Origin: Verrucomicrobiota bacterium
GTDB lineage: Bacteria > Verrucomicrobiota > Verrucomicrobiia > Limisphaerales > UBA11320
DNA length: 64,000 nucleotides
Assembly (NCBI GenBank): GCA_016199985.1
Contig: JACQFQ010000029.1
Location: 1 to 64,000, forward strand
Reading direction: 5' to 3'
The translations under genes and the position numbers were made by a program. Position 1 is the stretch's first letter, and each line of letters starts with the position of its first letter. This document shows positions 41,400-50,653 of this stretch, piece after piece. The notes under the pieces were generated by a model that saw nothing but the letters and a program-made list of their open reading frames with translations, did not search any database and was not told where the DNA came from.

Positions 41400-42179
41400 A
41401 TGATCCGCGCCTTGTACTCTTCCGCCACCGGGATGATATCGCAGCAAACCAACCTCGACGTCATCTCGAACAATCTGGCGAACGTCAACACCTCCGGCTT
41501 CAAGAAGTCGAAGATCGAGTTCCAGGACCTCATCTACCAGTCGACAAAGGCCGCGGGCTCGGATGTCGGCGGCGGCAACCAGGTGCCGACCGGGATCCAG
41601 ATCGGGCACGGATCCAGGGTGATGGCCACGACGAAAGTGTTCACGACGGGCGACGTCACCCACACCGGCGCGCAACTCGACGTGGCGATCGACGGGAACG
41701 GCTTCTTTGAGGTGGTGATGCCCGACGGCTCGCCGGCCTACACACGAGACGGCGCGTTCAAGCTCGACAGCACCGGACGCCTGGTTACCGGCGACGGCCT
41801 GGCCTTGCAGGGCGGAATCACGATTCCCCCCGGAACGACGGAGATCTCGATCGCTCCCACGGGAGAGATCAGCGCCAAGACCTCCTCCGGCTTTCAAACA
41901 TTCAACATGAACCTCGTGCGGTTCACCAATCCGGCGGGCCTCGAGAGCATCGGTCGCAACCTTTACAAGGAGACGCCCGCCTCGGGCGCGGCGCAGCAAG
42001 GGCAGCCTGGAACGGATGGATTTGGCGTTCTGGCGCAGAACTACCTGGAAATGTCGAACGTCAAGGTCATCGAGGAAATGGTGAACATGATCGTGGCGCA
42101 GCGGGCGTACGAAGTGAACTCGAAGGCCGTTCAAACCGCCGACGAGATGCTTCAGATCAGCAATAATCTCAAACGCTAG
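41400..42179 (+). CDS. flgG: flagellar distal rod protein FlgG
   Basis: 259 residues, close to the standard ~260. The N-terminus ALYSSATGMISQQTNLDVIS with NNLANVNTSGFKKSKIEFQD is diagnostic of FlgG. The middle shows LDVAIDGNGFFEVVMPDGSP and AYTRDGAFKLDSTGRLVT, and the C-terminus QNYLEMSNVKVIEEMVNMIV with AQRAYEVNSKAVQTADEML. It polymerises as the distal rod, which passes through the L and P rings encoded a few genes downstream. Confidence 0.96.
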   Translation: MIRALYSSATGMISQQTNLDVISNNLANVNTSGFKKSKIEFQDLIYQSTKAAGSDVGGGNQVPTGIQIGHGSRVMATTKVFTTGDVTHTGAQLDVAIDGNGFFEVVMPDGSPAYTRDGAFKLDSTGRLVTGDGLALQGGITIPPGTTEISIAPTGEISAKTSSGFQTFNMNLVRFTNPAGLESIGRNLYKETPASGAAQQGQPGTDGFGVLAQNYLEMSNVKVIEEMVNMIVAQRAYEVNSKAVQTADEMLQISNNLKR

Positions 42180-42187
42180 ACAGCCCT

Positions 42188-43156
42188 ATGCCCGCACGAT
42201 CGATTTCTGCCGCCATCCCCCTTTTCGTCGCATGGGTCAACCTCGCGCCGATTCTCGGGGCGACGGCCGCCTCCGAGCCTTGGAGCCTTCTTCCCCAGGC
42301 GCAGGTGGCGTCGGCGGGCGTGTTCCTCGATCAGGTGGTGGCCGGCGCCGAAACCAACGCGGCGCTCCACGTGAGGCTCTGCGACGCGCCGGTCGTGGGC
42401 CGCGCGACGCAGCTGACGGCCGCGCAGGTCAAGGCCATGGTTCTGGCCGTCGCCCCCGCCTGGAGCTCCCAAACATGGACGGGCGCGCCTGCGGTGCAGA
42501 TCACCCGTCGCATGCGAATGCTTCCCGCGGCGGAGGTTCTCCAAGCGCTCACGGAGTCGCTGCAAAAGGAGGCGATTCACGATCAGGGCGAGCTGGAGCT
42601 GCGATTCGCGCGTCCCTGGGTTCCCGCGCCGATTGCGGACGAGCCCTACCAGGCCCGTTGCCTGGACGTGCCGGCCGCAGGTCTTTCGCCTTCGGTGTTC
42701 CTGCGCTTCGAGCTCGTCAGCGGCGCGGAGATTATCGGCACATGGCAGACTCCCGTGGAGGCGCGGCTCTGGCGGAAGGTCTGGGTCGCGCGCCAGCCAC
42801 TGAAACGGGGCGCGGTCGTGCAAGACTCAGACATCGGCCTTGAAAGAAAAGACGTGCTTCGCGCGCAACGCGAGCTTCTCGGCGAGGATTTCGACGCGGA
42901 GCGCGGCTGGCAGGTCGCGGAGCCGGTGAATGTGGGCCAAATGCTCTCCAAGCGCTCGGTTCAGCTGCGGCTTGTCGTGCAAAAGGGCCAGATGGTGGAC
43001 GCGCTCCTGAAGGACGGCGCGCTGTCGATCGCCATCAAGGCGGAGGTCCTGGATCCCGGAGCGCCCGGGCAGATTATTCGGATTCGAAACCCCAACTCAC
43101 GCCGCGAGCTCCGCGGCAAAGTCATCAATGAACAAACCGTTCAACTTCTCCTCTAG
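42188..43156 (+). CDS. flgA: flagellar P-ring assembly chaperone FlgA
   Basis: 322 residues, somewhat longer than typical FlgA because of an extended N-terminal part. It has a signal peptide (ARSISAAIPLFVAWVNLAPIL). The C-terminal SAF domain contains VWVARQPLKRGAVVQDSDIG, then EPVNVGQMLSKRSVQLRLVV and QKGQMVDALLKDGALSI, ending IRNPNSRRELRGKVINEQTV with QLLL, the classical FlgA end. It binds FlgI in the periplasm and aids P-ring assembly. It starts 8 bp after flgG and overlaps flgH by 29 bp. Confidence 0.9.
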   Translation: MPARSISAAIPLFVAWVNLAPILGATAASEPWSLLPQAQVASAGVFLDQVVAGAETNAALHVRLCDAPVVGRATQLTAAQVKAMVLAVAPAWSSQTWTGAPAVQITRRMRMLPAAEVLQALTESLQKEAIHDQGELELRFARPWVPAPIADEPYQARCLDVPAAGLSPSVFLRFELVSGAEIIGTWQTPVEARLWRKVWVARQPLKRGAVVQDSDIGLERKDVLRAQRELLGEDFDAERGWQVAEPVNVGQMLSKRSVQLRLVVQKGQMVDALLKDGALSIAIKAEVLDPGAPGQIIRIRNPNSRRELRGKVINEQTVQLLL

Positions 43157-43817
43157 CTCTCCGCAAGAAAGCGTTCCGACGCGGCCCGCTTCCCCCGCGG
43201 GCCGCGCGCTGGCGATCGCTGTCGCCTCCTTGGCCTTCCTTCTGGCGCGCGCGGACGCCGCGGATCCTGTGTTCACGGACGTCAATTACAGCCGGAGCAT
43301 GTTCGCCGACCGGCGCGCGTTCGCCGCGGGCGACCTGCTCTCGATCGTCGTGCAGGAAAACAGCACGGCGACGAAGGATGTGAGCACCACGACCGGGAAG
43401 AAGAGCAGCACCGACGCCTCGATCGACACGTTCCTATGGTCGCCATCGAAGAGCAAGCTCCTCACGAAGGGAGGCGTGTTGCCCGCGATGAAATGGAGCT
43501 CCAAGAATGACTTCGACGGCAGCGGGAAAATCAACAACACCGAGAAGATCGTCGCGCGCGTCGAGGTGGTCGTTAAGGACGTGCTTCCGAACGGGAATCT
43601 GGTGGTGGAAGGCAAGCGCCAGACGGCGTTCTCGGGCGAGACGCAGGACATCGTCCTGCGCGGCCTGGTGCGTCAGGCCGACGTGACCGCGAACAACACG
43701 GTCTTCAGCTATCAGGTGGCCGACGCCACCATCAACATCGTTTCCAAGGGCGCCGCGTCCAACAGCACCCGCAAGGGATGGTTCACGCGCGTCTGGGACA
43801 AGGTTTCGCCGTTCTGA
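43128..43817 (+). CDS. flgH: flagellar L-ring protein FlgH
   Basis: 229 residues. FlgH features: SMFADRRAFAAGDLLSIVVQ with ENSTATKDVSTTTGK, KINNTEKIVARVEVVVKDVL with PNGNLVVEGKRQ, and LRGLVRQADVTANNTVFSYQ with VADATI. The L ring sits in the outer membrane around the rod. Unlike most FlgH proteins, the signal region (GRALAIAVASLAFLLARADA, then ADPV) lacks a lipobox cysteine, so it appears to be cut by signal peptidase I rather than lipidated. Its start lies inside flgA, which suggests translational coupling. Confidence 0.92.
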   Translation: MNKPFNFSSSSPQESVPTRPASPAGRALAIAVASLAFLLARADAADPVFTDVNYSRSMFADRRAFAAGDLLSIVVQENSTATKDVSTTTGKKSSTDASIDTFLWSPSKSKLLTKGGVLPAMKWSSKNDFDGSGKINNTEKIVARVEVVVKDVLPNGNLVVEGKRQTAFSGETQDIVLRGLVRQADVTANNTVFSYQVADATINIVSKGAASNSTRKGWFTRVWDKVSPF

Positions 43818-43837
43818 CCGGATCGCCATTCACATTC

Positions 43838-44995
43838 ATGAGCACGAGCTTCACAGCCCCGCAGCCAGCGTCCCGCGTTCTCCGCCTCGGCGCCCTGTGG
43901 GGCGCGGCGCTCCTGGCGGCGACGCTCGTCGCGTCCGACGCGCAAGGCTCGGGCCCGCTCCGGATCAAGGACGTGGCGAGGGTGTCGGGCACGGACGAGG
44001 TGCAGCTCGTCGGATACGGACTCGTGACCGGCCTTGCCAACGATGGCGACAAGAACCCGACCTACACCGTCCAGGCGTTCGCCAACATGCTGCAGAAGTT
44101 CGGCATGTCCATCGCGCCGAACACCATTCAGGCCAAGAATGTCGCGTCGGTGATGGTGACGGCCGAGGCGCCTTCGTTCGTGAAGCCCGGATCGCGCGTG
44201 GATGTCCATGTTTCCTCCATGGGCGACGCGAAGTCGCTCAACGGCGGCGTCCTTTTGCAGACCCCGCTGCTGGCCGCGAACGGAAAGATGTTCGCCGTGG
44301 CGCAGGGTCCCCTGGTGCTGGGCGGATTCTCCCTGGGCGCAGGGGGCGGAGGCGGCGCCTCGATCCAGAAGAATCATCCCACCGTCGGCCTGATCCCCGA
44401 CGGCGCCAAGATCACCGCCGAAGTGGGCAACACCGTCGTGATCGAGGATACGCTCGAACTGATCCTGAAGGAGGCGGACTTCACTTCCGTGTCGCGGCTC
44501 ACCGAGGCGATCAACCAGGCGTTCACCAACAGCTGCGAGTCCATCGACTCGACAACGGTTCGCGTCAAGATCCCTGAGAACTTCCGCTCCCGTCCCGTGG
44601 AGTTCATCGCCAGGCTCGAGGCCTTGGAGCTGACGCCCGACTCGACGCCCCGCATCATCGTGAACGAGCGGACCGGGACGATCGTCGCCAATTCGCTCAT
44701 CCGCATCGGGCCCTGCGCCGTCTCGCACGGGAACCTCACCATCAACATCACGTCGACGCTCGACGTCTCGCAGCCGAATCCCCTCAGCCAAACGGGCACG
44801 ACGGTGGTCACCCCGAAGACGGACGTCAAAGTCGCCGAGTCGAAGGCCGTTCTGATCACCCTTCCCGACATGCCCACGGTGGAGAAAGTCGCGTCCTCGC
44901 TGAACGCGCTGGGCGTGACGCCGCGCGACATGATTTCGATCTTCATGAGCATGAAGCGCGCGGGAGCCCTGCAGGCCGACCTTCGCGTGAACTAA
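43838..44995 (+). CDS. flgI: flagellar P-ring protein FlgI
   Basis: ATG 43838 (21 bp after flgH) gives 385 residues. A signal-like segment (ASRVLRLGALWGAALLAATL) precedes the mature FlgI: LRIKDVARVSGTDEVQLVGY with GLVTGLANDGDKN, TVQAFANMLQKFGMSI, NVASVMVTAEAPSFVKPGSR, DVHVSSMGDAKSLNGGVLLQ, and near the end RIIVNERTGTIVA, VAESKAVLITLPDMPTVEKV. It forms the peptidoglycan-level ring around the rod. An upstream ATG at 43778 within flgH would disturb the signal peptide. Confidence 0.95.
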   Translation: MSTSFTAPQPASRVLRLGALWGAALLAATLVASDAQGSGPLRIKDVARVSGTDEVQLVGYGLVTGLANDGDKNPTYTVQAFANMLQKFGMSIAPNTIQAKNVASVMVTAEAPSFVKPGSRVDVHVSSMGDAKSLNGGVLLQTPLLAANGKMFAVAQGPLVLGGFSLGAGGGGGASIQKNHPTVGLIPDGAKITAEVGNTVVIEDTLELILKEADFTSVSRLTEAINQAFTNSCESIDSTTVRVKIPENFRSRPVEFIARLEALELTPDSTPRIIVNERTGTIVANSLIRIGPCAVSHGNLTINITSTLDVSQPNPLSQTGTTVVTPKTDVKVAESKAVLITLPDMPTVEKVASSLNALGVTPRDMISIFMSMKRAGALQADLRVN

Positions 44996-45017
44996 GCCCT
45001 TCGAGGAGGATGAAGCC

Positions 45018-45377
45018 ATGAAACCCATTTCCGCGACGCCTTCGCCCGACATCGGCAGGCTCTCGATCGAGCAGCTCGCCGCGAACCCGAATGTCTCGGA
45101 TCAGGACAAGATCGGCGAAGTCTCGCGGCAGTTTGAATCCTATCTGCTTCGCCAGTATCTCGGCGAGGCGCGCAAGCCGATCACGCACTCGAAGTTCAAT
45201 CCGGAGGGCGAGACGAACCACATGTATCAGGACATGATCACCTCGAATCTGGCCGACAGCCTCAGCAAAGCGGGGTCTTTCGGCCTGGGGAATGCTTTGA
45301 AGGAGCAGTTGATACGGCAAAACCTGGCGATCCCGGACGAAACCACTCCGGCGGCGTCGCGGAAGACGAAGTCATGA
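45018..45377 (+). CDS. flgJ: rod-binding protein, FlgJ N-terminal domain only
   Basis: 119 residues matching only the rod-binding half of FlgJ: IGEVSRQFESYLLRQYLGEA, TNHMYQDMITSNLADSLSKA, FGLGNALKEQLIRQ. The glucosaminidase half found in enterobacterial FlgJ is absent, as in most non-proteobacterial versions, so a separate muralytic enzyme must open the wall for the rod. GAGGATG precedes the start. Its TGA overlaps the ATG of the next gene (ATGA at 45374-45377). Confidence 0.88.
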   Translation: MKPISATPSPDIGRLSIEQLAANPNVSDQDKIGEVSRQFESYLLRQYLGEARKPITHSKFNPEGETNHMYQDMITSNLADSLSKAGSFGLGNALKEQLIRQNLAIPDETTPAASRKTKS

Positions 45378-45868
45378 ATCACGAGTTCGATGAGTTCATT
45401 GAAGCCCTGAGGCAGGAACTCCAGCATTACGGCGAGCTGCTCGCCCTGATTAACCAGCAGCAGGAGCACCTGATGCGACGCGACGCGGACGCGGTGCTGA
45501 CATCGGTGGGGCGCATTCATGCGCAGGGCGCTTGCGTCCAGGCCGCGCGGGCCCGGCGCGCCGAATGCCTCCTCAACCTGGCGCTGTCCCTTTCCATTCC
45601 GCCCGACGGGCTGGTCGGCACCCTCCTTCCCGTCCTGCCCCCGCAGCGCCGTCCCCAGGTGCAGGCGCTGGTGGATGAAAATAATCGTCTGTTGATGAAG
45701 ATTCAGCAGCGCGGCCGGCAGAATCATCTGCTCCTGGCTCATTCCATCGAACACATGTCCCGCCTGATTCAAACCCTGACGGGAGTGGGGCGCGGGATGG
45801 TTTACGACGAGGGCGGCGGTGTGCTGGCCCCTGGCGCGCGACAAGGCCTTTACGAAGCGGTCGGCTGA
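45374..45868 (+). CDS. flgN: FlgN-like flagellar export chaperone
   Basis: 164 residues, almost entirely helical: FDEFIEALRQELQHYGELLA with LINQQQEHLMRRDADAVL, a middle region DGLVGTLLPVLPPQRRPQVQ, and VDENNRLLMKIQQRGRQNHL. FlgN proteins keep FlgK and FlgL unfolded for export through the flagellar type III system. The assignment rests on the helical pattern, the size and position directly before flgK-flgL; sequence conservation in this family is low. Confidence 0.75.
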   Translation: MNHEFDEFIEALRQELQHYGELLALINQQQEHLMRRDADAVLTSVGRIHAQGACVQAARARRAECLLNLALSLSIPPDGLVGTLLPVLPPQRRPQVQALVDENNRLLMKIQQRGRQNHLLLAHSIEHMSRLIQTLTGVGRGMVYDEGGGVLAPGARQGLYEAVG

Positions 45869-45894
45869 ATCGCGCCAAACCCGGATCAAACTTC

Positions 45895-47328
45895 ATGCTC
45901 GGACTATTCGGAACACTCAACATGGGCGCCCGATCTCTGCAAACGCAGCAGATGGGCGTTGAGGTGTCCGGGCACAATCTCTCGAACGTCAACAACCCAA
46001 ACTACAGCCGGCAGCGCGTGGAGATCGAAACCTCCCTGACGGTTCCGGTCACCGGGTTGGGCATGGAGGGAACGGGCGCCTCCGTGAGCGCGATCAAGCA
46101 GATCCGCGATCAGATTCTCGACGATCAGGTCACCTCGGAGTTCTCTGTCAGCGGCTCGTTGGCAAGCCAGCAGCGCGCCCTGCAGTACGCCCAGGCGAAC
46201 CTCGGCCAGCGGATCGATCGTCAGTCGTCCGGCCCGGACGCCGCGGCGACGGCCACGTCTCTCGCCGGCGAGTTCGGGCTTGCCGAGGGCATAACCACCT
46301 TGTTCAACAGCTTCCAGAGCGTGGGCGTCAACCCGCGCGACAACACCGAGCGGACGGTGCTCCTGGAGAACGCCAAGGCTCTCGCCTCGAAATTCAGGCA
46401 GACGGACACGCGGCTTCAGCTGTTGAAGACCACCCTGGACGACTCGCTGGCTTCCGACGTGACCTCGGCGAATCGTCTGCTGGGCGACATCGCCAAGTTG
46501 AACGACCAGATCACGGACGCGGAGAATCGCACGTCCGGGTCGGCGAACGACCTCCGGGATCAACGCCAGGGAAAGATCGAGGAACTGGCCAAGCTGGCCA
46601 AGATCAGCGTGTCGCGCAGCGCGACGGACGTTCTGAGCGTCGCCATCGGGGGAACGACCCTCGTGACGGGCAAGAACCAGCTCGATTCGCTTCAGAGCTA
46701 CGACGCGGGCGGCGGCCAGATGCTGGTGAGGACGGTGACCAGCGGAATGCCGCTTGCGATGACCGGCGGCTCGATGGAGGGAACGATCAGCACCCGCGAC
46801 GGCGCCATCGCCAAGCTGCGCCAGGACATCAACTCGCTGGCCTCCCTCATCATCACCGACGTCAACACGACCCACGCGGCCGGGTTCAGCCTGACAGGAA
46901 GCACGGGCGCCAACTTCTTCTCTGGAACGGACGCGTCGAACATAACCTTGAACAGCGCGTTGGACGGAAGCCCGCAGCTCGTCCAGGCGAGCGCGTCGGC
47001 CACGCTGCAAGGGGACAATCAGGTGGCGGTTCAGCTGGCGCAGCTCGGCGACAAGAAGCAGCCCACGCTGTCCGGCCAGACCTTTGGGCAGTACTTCAAC
47101 CGAACCGTCGCGGATATTGGGCAGTCCCTTTCGAGCGTCAATGGCCAGACCGAGACCGAGGACGTCGTGCAAACCATGCTCACGCGGCAGCGCGACTCCC
47201 TGATGGGGGTCTCGATCGACGAGGAGATGACGGATCTCGTCAAGTTTCAGAAAGCCTATCAGGCGTCGGCCCGCATCATCACCACGATTGATGAGATGCT
47301 GGACACCGTCCTGAACATGAAACGCTAG
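45895..47328 (+). CDS. flgK: flagellar hook-associated protein 1 FlgK
   Basis: 477 residues. The N-terminus GTLNMGARSLQTQQMGVEVS with GHNLSNVNNPNYSRQRVEIE is diagnostic. Further FlgK landmarks are LFNSFQSVGVNPRDNTERTV, IAKLNDQITDAE, NDLRDQRQGKIEELAKL and the C-terminal VDEEMTDLVKFQKAYQASAR-like segment with IITTIDEMLDTVLNMKR. It forms the first part of the hook-filament junction. It follows flgN by 26 bp and precedes flgL by 12 bp. Confidence 0.96.
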   Translation: MLGLFGTLNMGARSLQTQQMGVEVSGHNLSNVNNPNYSRQRVEIETSLTVPVTGLGMEGTGASVSAIKQIRDQILDDQVTSEFSVSGSLASQQRALQYAQANLGQRIDRQSSGPDAAATATSLAGEFGLAEGITTLFNSFQSVGVNPRDNTERTVLLENAKALASKFRQTDTRLQLLKTTLDDSLASDVTSANRLLGDIAKLNDQITDAENRTSGSANDLRDQRQGKIEELAKLAKISVSRSATDVLSVAIGGTTLVTGKNQLDSLQSYDAGGGQMLVRTVTSGMPLAMTGGSMEGTISTRDGAIAKLRQDINSLASLIITDVNTTHAAGFSLTGSTGANFFSGTDASNITLNSALDGSPQLVQASASATLQGDNQVAVQLAQLGDKKQPTLSGQTFGQYFNRTVADIGQSLSSVNGQTETEDVVQTMLTRQRDSLMGVSIDEEMTDLVKFQKAYQASARIITTIDEMLDTVLNMKR

Positions 47329-47340
47329 CCCTGATAACCT

Positions 47341-48276
47341 ATGCGCGTCACAGCCAACACATTTCCCAGTTCGTTGAACGACCAGCTCGCGAAGCTGAAC
47401 ATTCGCCAGACGCGCCTGCACCAGCAGGCCGCGACGGGGCAGCGCATCCAGAATCCGGAGGACGACCCTTCGGCGGTTCACCGCGTGCTCGACATGCAGA
47501 ACGAGATTCGGACCCTGGGCCAGTACGAGAAGAACATCGGACAGATGCACGACCAGGCCAGCGAATCCTACGCCAGCCTGACCAGCCTGAAGAAGGTGCT
47601 CGACCGGGCGCAGGAGCTCACGACGCGGGCCGGAGGGCTTCGATCGCAGGACGAGCTCAAGATCTTCGCGGAGGAAGTGAACCAGCTGATCAAGAGCGGC
47701 GTTCAGATCATGAACACGGCGTTTCGCGGGGATTATCTTTTCAGCGGCACCCAGTCCAACCTGCCGCCGTTCGTCAGCACGACGGACGCCGCGGGGCATG
47801 TCACCGCGGTCGCCTATCAGGGCAACGCCCAGGCCGCGCAGAACGAGATCGGTCACGGGGTGACGATGAGCGTCACGGTGCCCGGGGCGAACACCACCGG
47901 CTCGGGGCCTCGTGGCGTCGTCACAGATTCCCGCGCGGGCGCCGACCTCTTCAATCACCTGATTTCCCTGCGCGACAATCTGCTCGCGGGCAATGTTCCG
48001 GCCATCGCCGCGACGAACACCCCGCAGCTGGCGGCCGACGAGGAGAACCTCCTGATCCACGTGGGCATCAGCGGCGCGACGCAATCACAGCTGGAAACCG
48101 CCAAGGCCCTGGGGCAGCGCGATCACCTGTCGCTCGAGACATCGATCTCGAACGAAGCCGACGCGGATCTCGCCCAGACGATCACGAAGCTCAGCCAGAC
48201 GCAGACCGCCTACCAGGCCGCTCTGCAAAGCGGCGGCAAGATCCTGAGCCAAACGCTCCTCGATTACCTCCGTTAG
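47341..48276 (+). CDS. flgL: flagellar hook-associated protein 3 FlgL
   Basis: 311 residues with flagellin-like ends. N-terminal: LNDQLAKLNIRQTRLHQQAA with TGQRIQNPEDDPSAVHRVLD. Middle: IMNTAFRGDYLFSGTQSNLP with PF. C-terminal helix: ISNEADADLAQTITKLSQTQ with TAYQAALQSGGKILSQTLLD. This is FlgL, the second junction protein joining FlgK to the filament. No flagellin or fliD gene is in the window. It is the last gene of the flagellar operon; the next gene begins 52 bp later and is unrelated. Confidence 0.93.
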   Translation: MRVTANTFPSSLNDQLAKLNIRQTRLHQQAATGQRIQNPEDDPSAVHRVLDMQNEIRTLGQYEKNIGQMHDQASESYASLTSLKKVLDRAQELTTRAGGLRSQDELKIFAEEVNQLIKSGVQIMNTAFRGDYLFSGTQSNLPPFVSTTDAAGHVTAVAYQGNAQAAQNEIGHGVTMSVTVPGANTTGSGPRGVVTDSRAGADLFNHLISLRDNLLAGNVPAIAATNTPQLAADEENLLIHVGISGATQSQLETAKALGQRDHLSLETSISNEADADLAQTITKLSQTQTAYQAALQSGGKILSQTLLDYLR

Positions 48277-48328
48277 CGGCTGGTTTTTCCTTTCGATCCA
48301 TCGATCAGGAACTAGGCTGCCCGAGCGC

Positions 48329-50407
48329 ATGAAACGCTCGCTTCAGCCCTGGCTCCTTCGATCGACGCTCCTTCTCCTCTCGATGCTCTCCCGACCCTGC
48401 TTCGCCGCGGATGTCGAGACGACGCTCGTATCCTCTGATTGGAACGGGACGCCCGGCGCCGTTATCCGCTCGCGATTGGTCGTTCGCGCCAGCCACATCG
48501 TGATCGATGGTCGCGGGGCCACGCTCCAAGGCCCGGGCGATCCGGGGGACATCCAGTCCATGGAGGCCGCCGGCGTGGGGATCCTCTTGGACGGTTGCGT
48601 CGATGTCACCGTGCGCAATCTCAAGGCGCGGGGATTCGCCGTCGGGATTCGCGCCAGGGATTCCCAGGCGCTGCTCTTCGAGTCCTGCGACGCCTCCGAC
48701 AACTATCACAATCCCAAGCATGGGTGGGGGGAGCTGCCTCCGCGAGGCGGGTTCCTCCTTGAGCGAACCCGCGGCAGCGTGATTCGCCAGTGCCGGGCCA
48801 ACCAGGTTTGGGACGCGCTGCACCTTGTGGATTCCGATGACAACCTTATCGAGGACAACGACTGTTCCCGATGCTCCAACACCTGCGGAAAGCTGTGGCG
48901 CAGTTCTCGGAATCGGTTTCTTCGGAACAATTTCTCCTACGGAATCCGGATCGATCGGGCCGCGGGCGAGGTCCATGCGCGCGATTCGACATCGGTGCTC
49001 ATCGAGACGGGGTCCGACGACAATTACTGGTTTCGGAACGACATGACCCAGGGCGGGGACGGGCTCTTCATCCGCGTGCTGAACGGTTGGGTGAGCCGGG
49101 GGAATGTGTTCGTGGAGAACGACACGTCCTTCGCCAACAACAACTGCGTCGAGTCGTGGAGCCCGGGAAACACGTACCTGCGCAACAAGGCGAACCACGG
49201 CAGCTATGGATTCTGGCTGGGAGGGAGCGACCAGACCACGCTGATCGGCAATGAGGCGGCGCACAACGGTCTCACCAACGGCAATCACAACGCGCCCGAG
49301 CCCGGGTTCGGCCACGGCGGCATTGTGGTGGTGGGCGGATCCTCGAGCCACACCCGGATCGAGGGAAACTATTGCCACCACAACAATGGAGGCGGGATCG
49401 TGTTTCGCGGCGACGCCGGGAGTCGCGGGAAGCGATGGCAAACGCGCCACTGGATCGTTCAGCAAAACCGGCTTGAGGAAAACCGATGGGGGATTTGGGG
49501 CCAGTGGGGCGACGAGATCTGGGTGGCGAACAATCGGTTCTCTGGCAACGCGAGCGACACGCTCTTCGAGTCCGTGACGCGCCTGACGCGGCCCGCGCCG
49601 GTCGCCGAAGCCCATCGGGCCCCCCTGGCGGCCCTCCACGGGCCCAGCCGCGCGGTCGTGGGACAACCCGTTCGGTTCGACGCCTCCGCCAGTCTCGCGT
49701 TTTCCGAGCGCCCTCTCCGCTTCCACTGGACCGCCGGCGACCTCGAATGGCGTCAGCCCGCGGTCGAGCATGTGTTCTCGCAGCCCGGTTTCTACAGGCT
49801 TGGCGTGACCGTCGATGACGGCGCTTTGGCCGACCTGGCGTGGCGCGACCTGATTGTCACCGAGCCTGTCGTCGAATCGCTGGGCACCGAAGGGCAGTCC
49901 GCTCTCTGGGGATTTGAACTCGAGGGCAACAGCGACGGGCGCGGACGCATGCGTTTCAGCGACGACACGGACGCGGTCGTGGGAAAGACGTCGCTGCGGT
50001 TCACGCCGAATCCTTATCCGGGGCTCTACGCGACGGCGGTGTTTCCCGGAAAGCGCGACGCGGACTTCGATCTCTCGGCGAAAGCGGCGCTTCGTTTTTG
50101 GATCCGGACCGCCAACCCCAACCTGCCGGGCTTCCAGAACGCGGGCCCGGTGATCTGGCTTTATACAGCGGACGGCAGCGTGAAACTGGCGCCCGCGAAA
50201 GAGGGGAATCTGTTCATCGATCTGCCTTTCAGCGAAGCCCGATGGAGCTGGATGTCTGTGCGCGTGCCTCTCGCCGGCGACGCCGCGTGGAGCCGCGAAG
50301 CGCGGGGCGGAGTGGATCTCAAGCATGTGCGGGCGCTCGGCATAGCGCTGGATTCCTGGGGCGGCGACCCGTTCACCGTCTGGCTGGATGGGCTGGCCGC
50401 GGAATAG
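48329..50407 (+). CDS. secreted right-handed beta-helix protein with PKD and carbohydrate-binding-like domains
   Basis: 692 residues. A signal peptide (MKRSLQPWLLRSTLLLLSML...CFA) leads into a right-handed parallel beta-helix (residues ~40-400: IVIDGRGATLQGPGDPGDIQ, VTVRNLKARGFAVGIRARDS, DDNLIEDNDCSRC, GNVFVENDTSFANNNCVESW, TTLIGNEAAHNG, IVFRGDAG, ANNRFSGNASDTLFES). A PKD-like fold follows (VVGQPVRFDASASLAFSERP, HVFSQPGFYRLGVTVDDG), then a ~170-residue CBM-like jelly roll at the C-terminus. Beta-helix proteins of this kind are usually polysaccharide lyases or hydrolases; no catalytic residues were recognised, so the enzyme class is open. Confidence 0.8.
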   Translation: MKRSLQPWLLRSTLLLLSMLSRPCFAADVETTLVSSDWNGTPGAVIRSRLVVRASHIVIDGRGATLQGPGDPGDIQSMEAAGVGILLDGCVDVTVRNLKARGFAVGIRARDSQALLFESCDASDNYHNPKHGWGELPPRGGFLLERTRGSVIRQCRANQVWDALHLVDSDDNLIEDNDCSRCSNTCGKLWRSSRNRFLRNNFSYGIRIDRAAGEVHARDSTSVLIETGSDDNYWFRNDMTQGGDGLFIRVLNGWVSRGNVFVENDTSFANNNCVESWSPGNTYLRNKANHGSYGFWLGGSDQTTLIGNEAAHNGLTNGNHNAPEPGFGHGGIVVVGGSSSHTRIEGNYCHHNNGGGIVFRGDAGSRGKRWQTRHWIVQQNRLEENRWGIWGQWGDEIWVANNRFSGNASDTLFESVTRLTRPAPVAEAHRAPLAALHGPSRAVVGQPVRFDASASLAFSERPLRFHWTAGDLEWRQPAVEHVFSQPGFYRLGVTVDDGALADLAWRDLIVTEPVVESLGTEGQSALWGFELEGNSDGRGRMRFSDDTDAVVGKTSLRFTPNPYPGLYATAVFPGKRDADFDLSAKAALRFWIRTANPNLPGFQNAGPVIWLYTADGSVKLAPAKEGNLFIDLPFSEARWSWMSVRVPLAGDAAWSREARGGVDLKHVRALGIALDSWGGDPFTVWLDGLAAE

Positions 50408-50592
50408 GGCGTCACTCCACGCTTCCCATGGGCGCCACGACTGCTACAAACCAAGCATGACGACCCTGGCTCTCCAACGCCGGCCTATCGCCTTGGCTCC
50501 ACCCGCGGCGGATGGAGGACTATTGGGCGCCCCAGGTTATGGCCGTCGAACCAACAAGGTCTTTGGCCAGAATCAAGCCGTTTTTTTGTCGC

Positions 50593-50639
50593 CTCCATCC
50601 CCGCCGCATTTCCTTTTTGCAAATGCGGCGGGGATGGAG
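50593..50639. repeat. perfect 19-bp inverted repeat (hairpin) before the CPXCG gene
   Basis: CTCCATCCCCGCCGCATTT at 50593-50611 and its exact reverse complement at 50621-50639 enclose a 9-nt loop. The left side is preceded by a run of seven or more T (50580-50587), so on the minus strand the stem is followed by A, not T, and it is not a standard terminator for either strand. It ends 14 bp before the ATG of the small zinc-protein gene and could control its translation, or be an inserted palindrome. Confidence 0.7.
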
Positions 50640-50653
50640 TCTTGTAAGCAAAC

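Noticed and set aside
45904..48084. 726-residue minus-strand frame opposite flgK/flgL
   Set aside because: Antisense to two certain flagellar genes; no motif.
48305..50326. 673-residue minus-strand frame opposite the beta-helix gene
   Set aside because: No domain recognised, while the plus frame has a signal peptide, beta-helix and PKD pattern.
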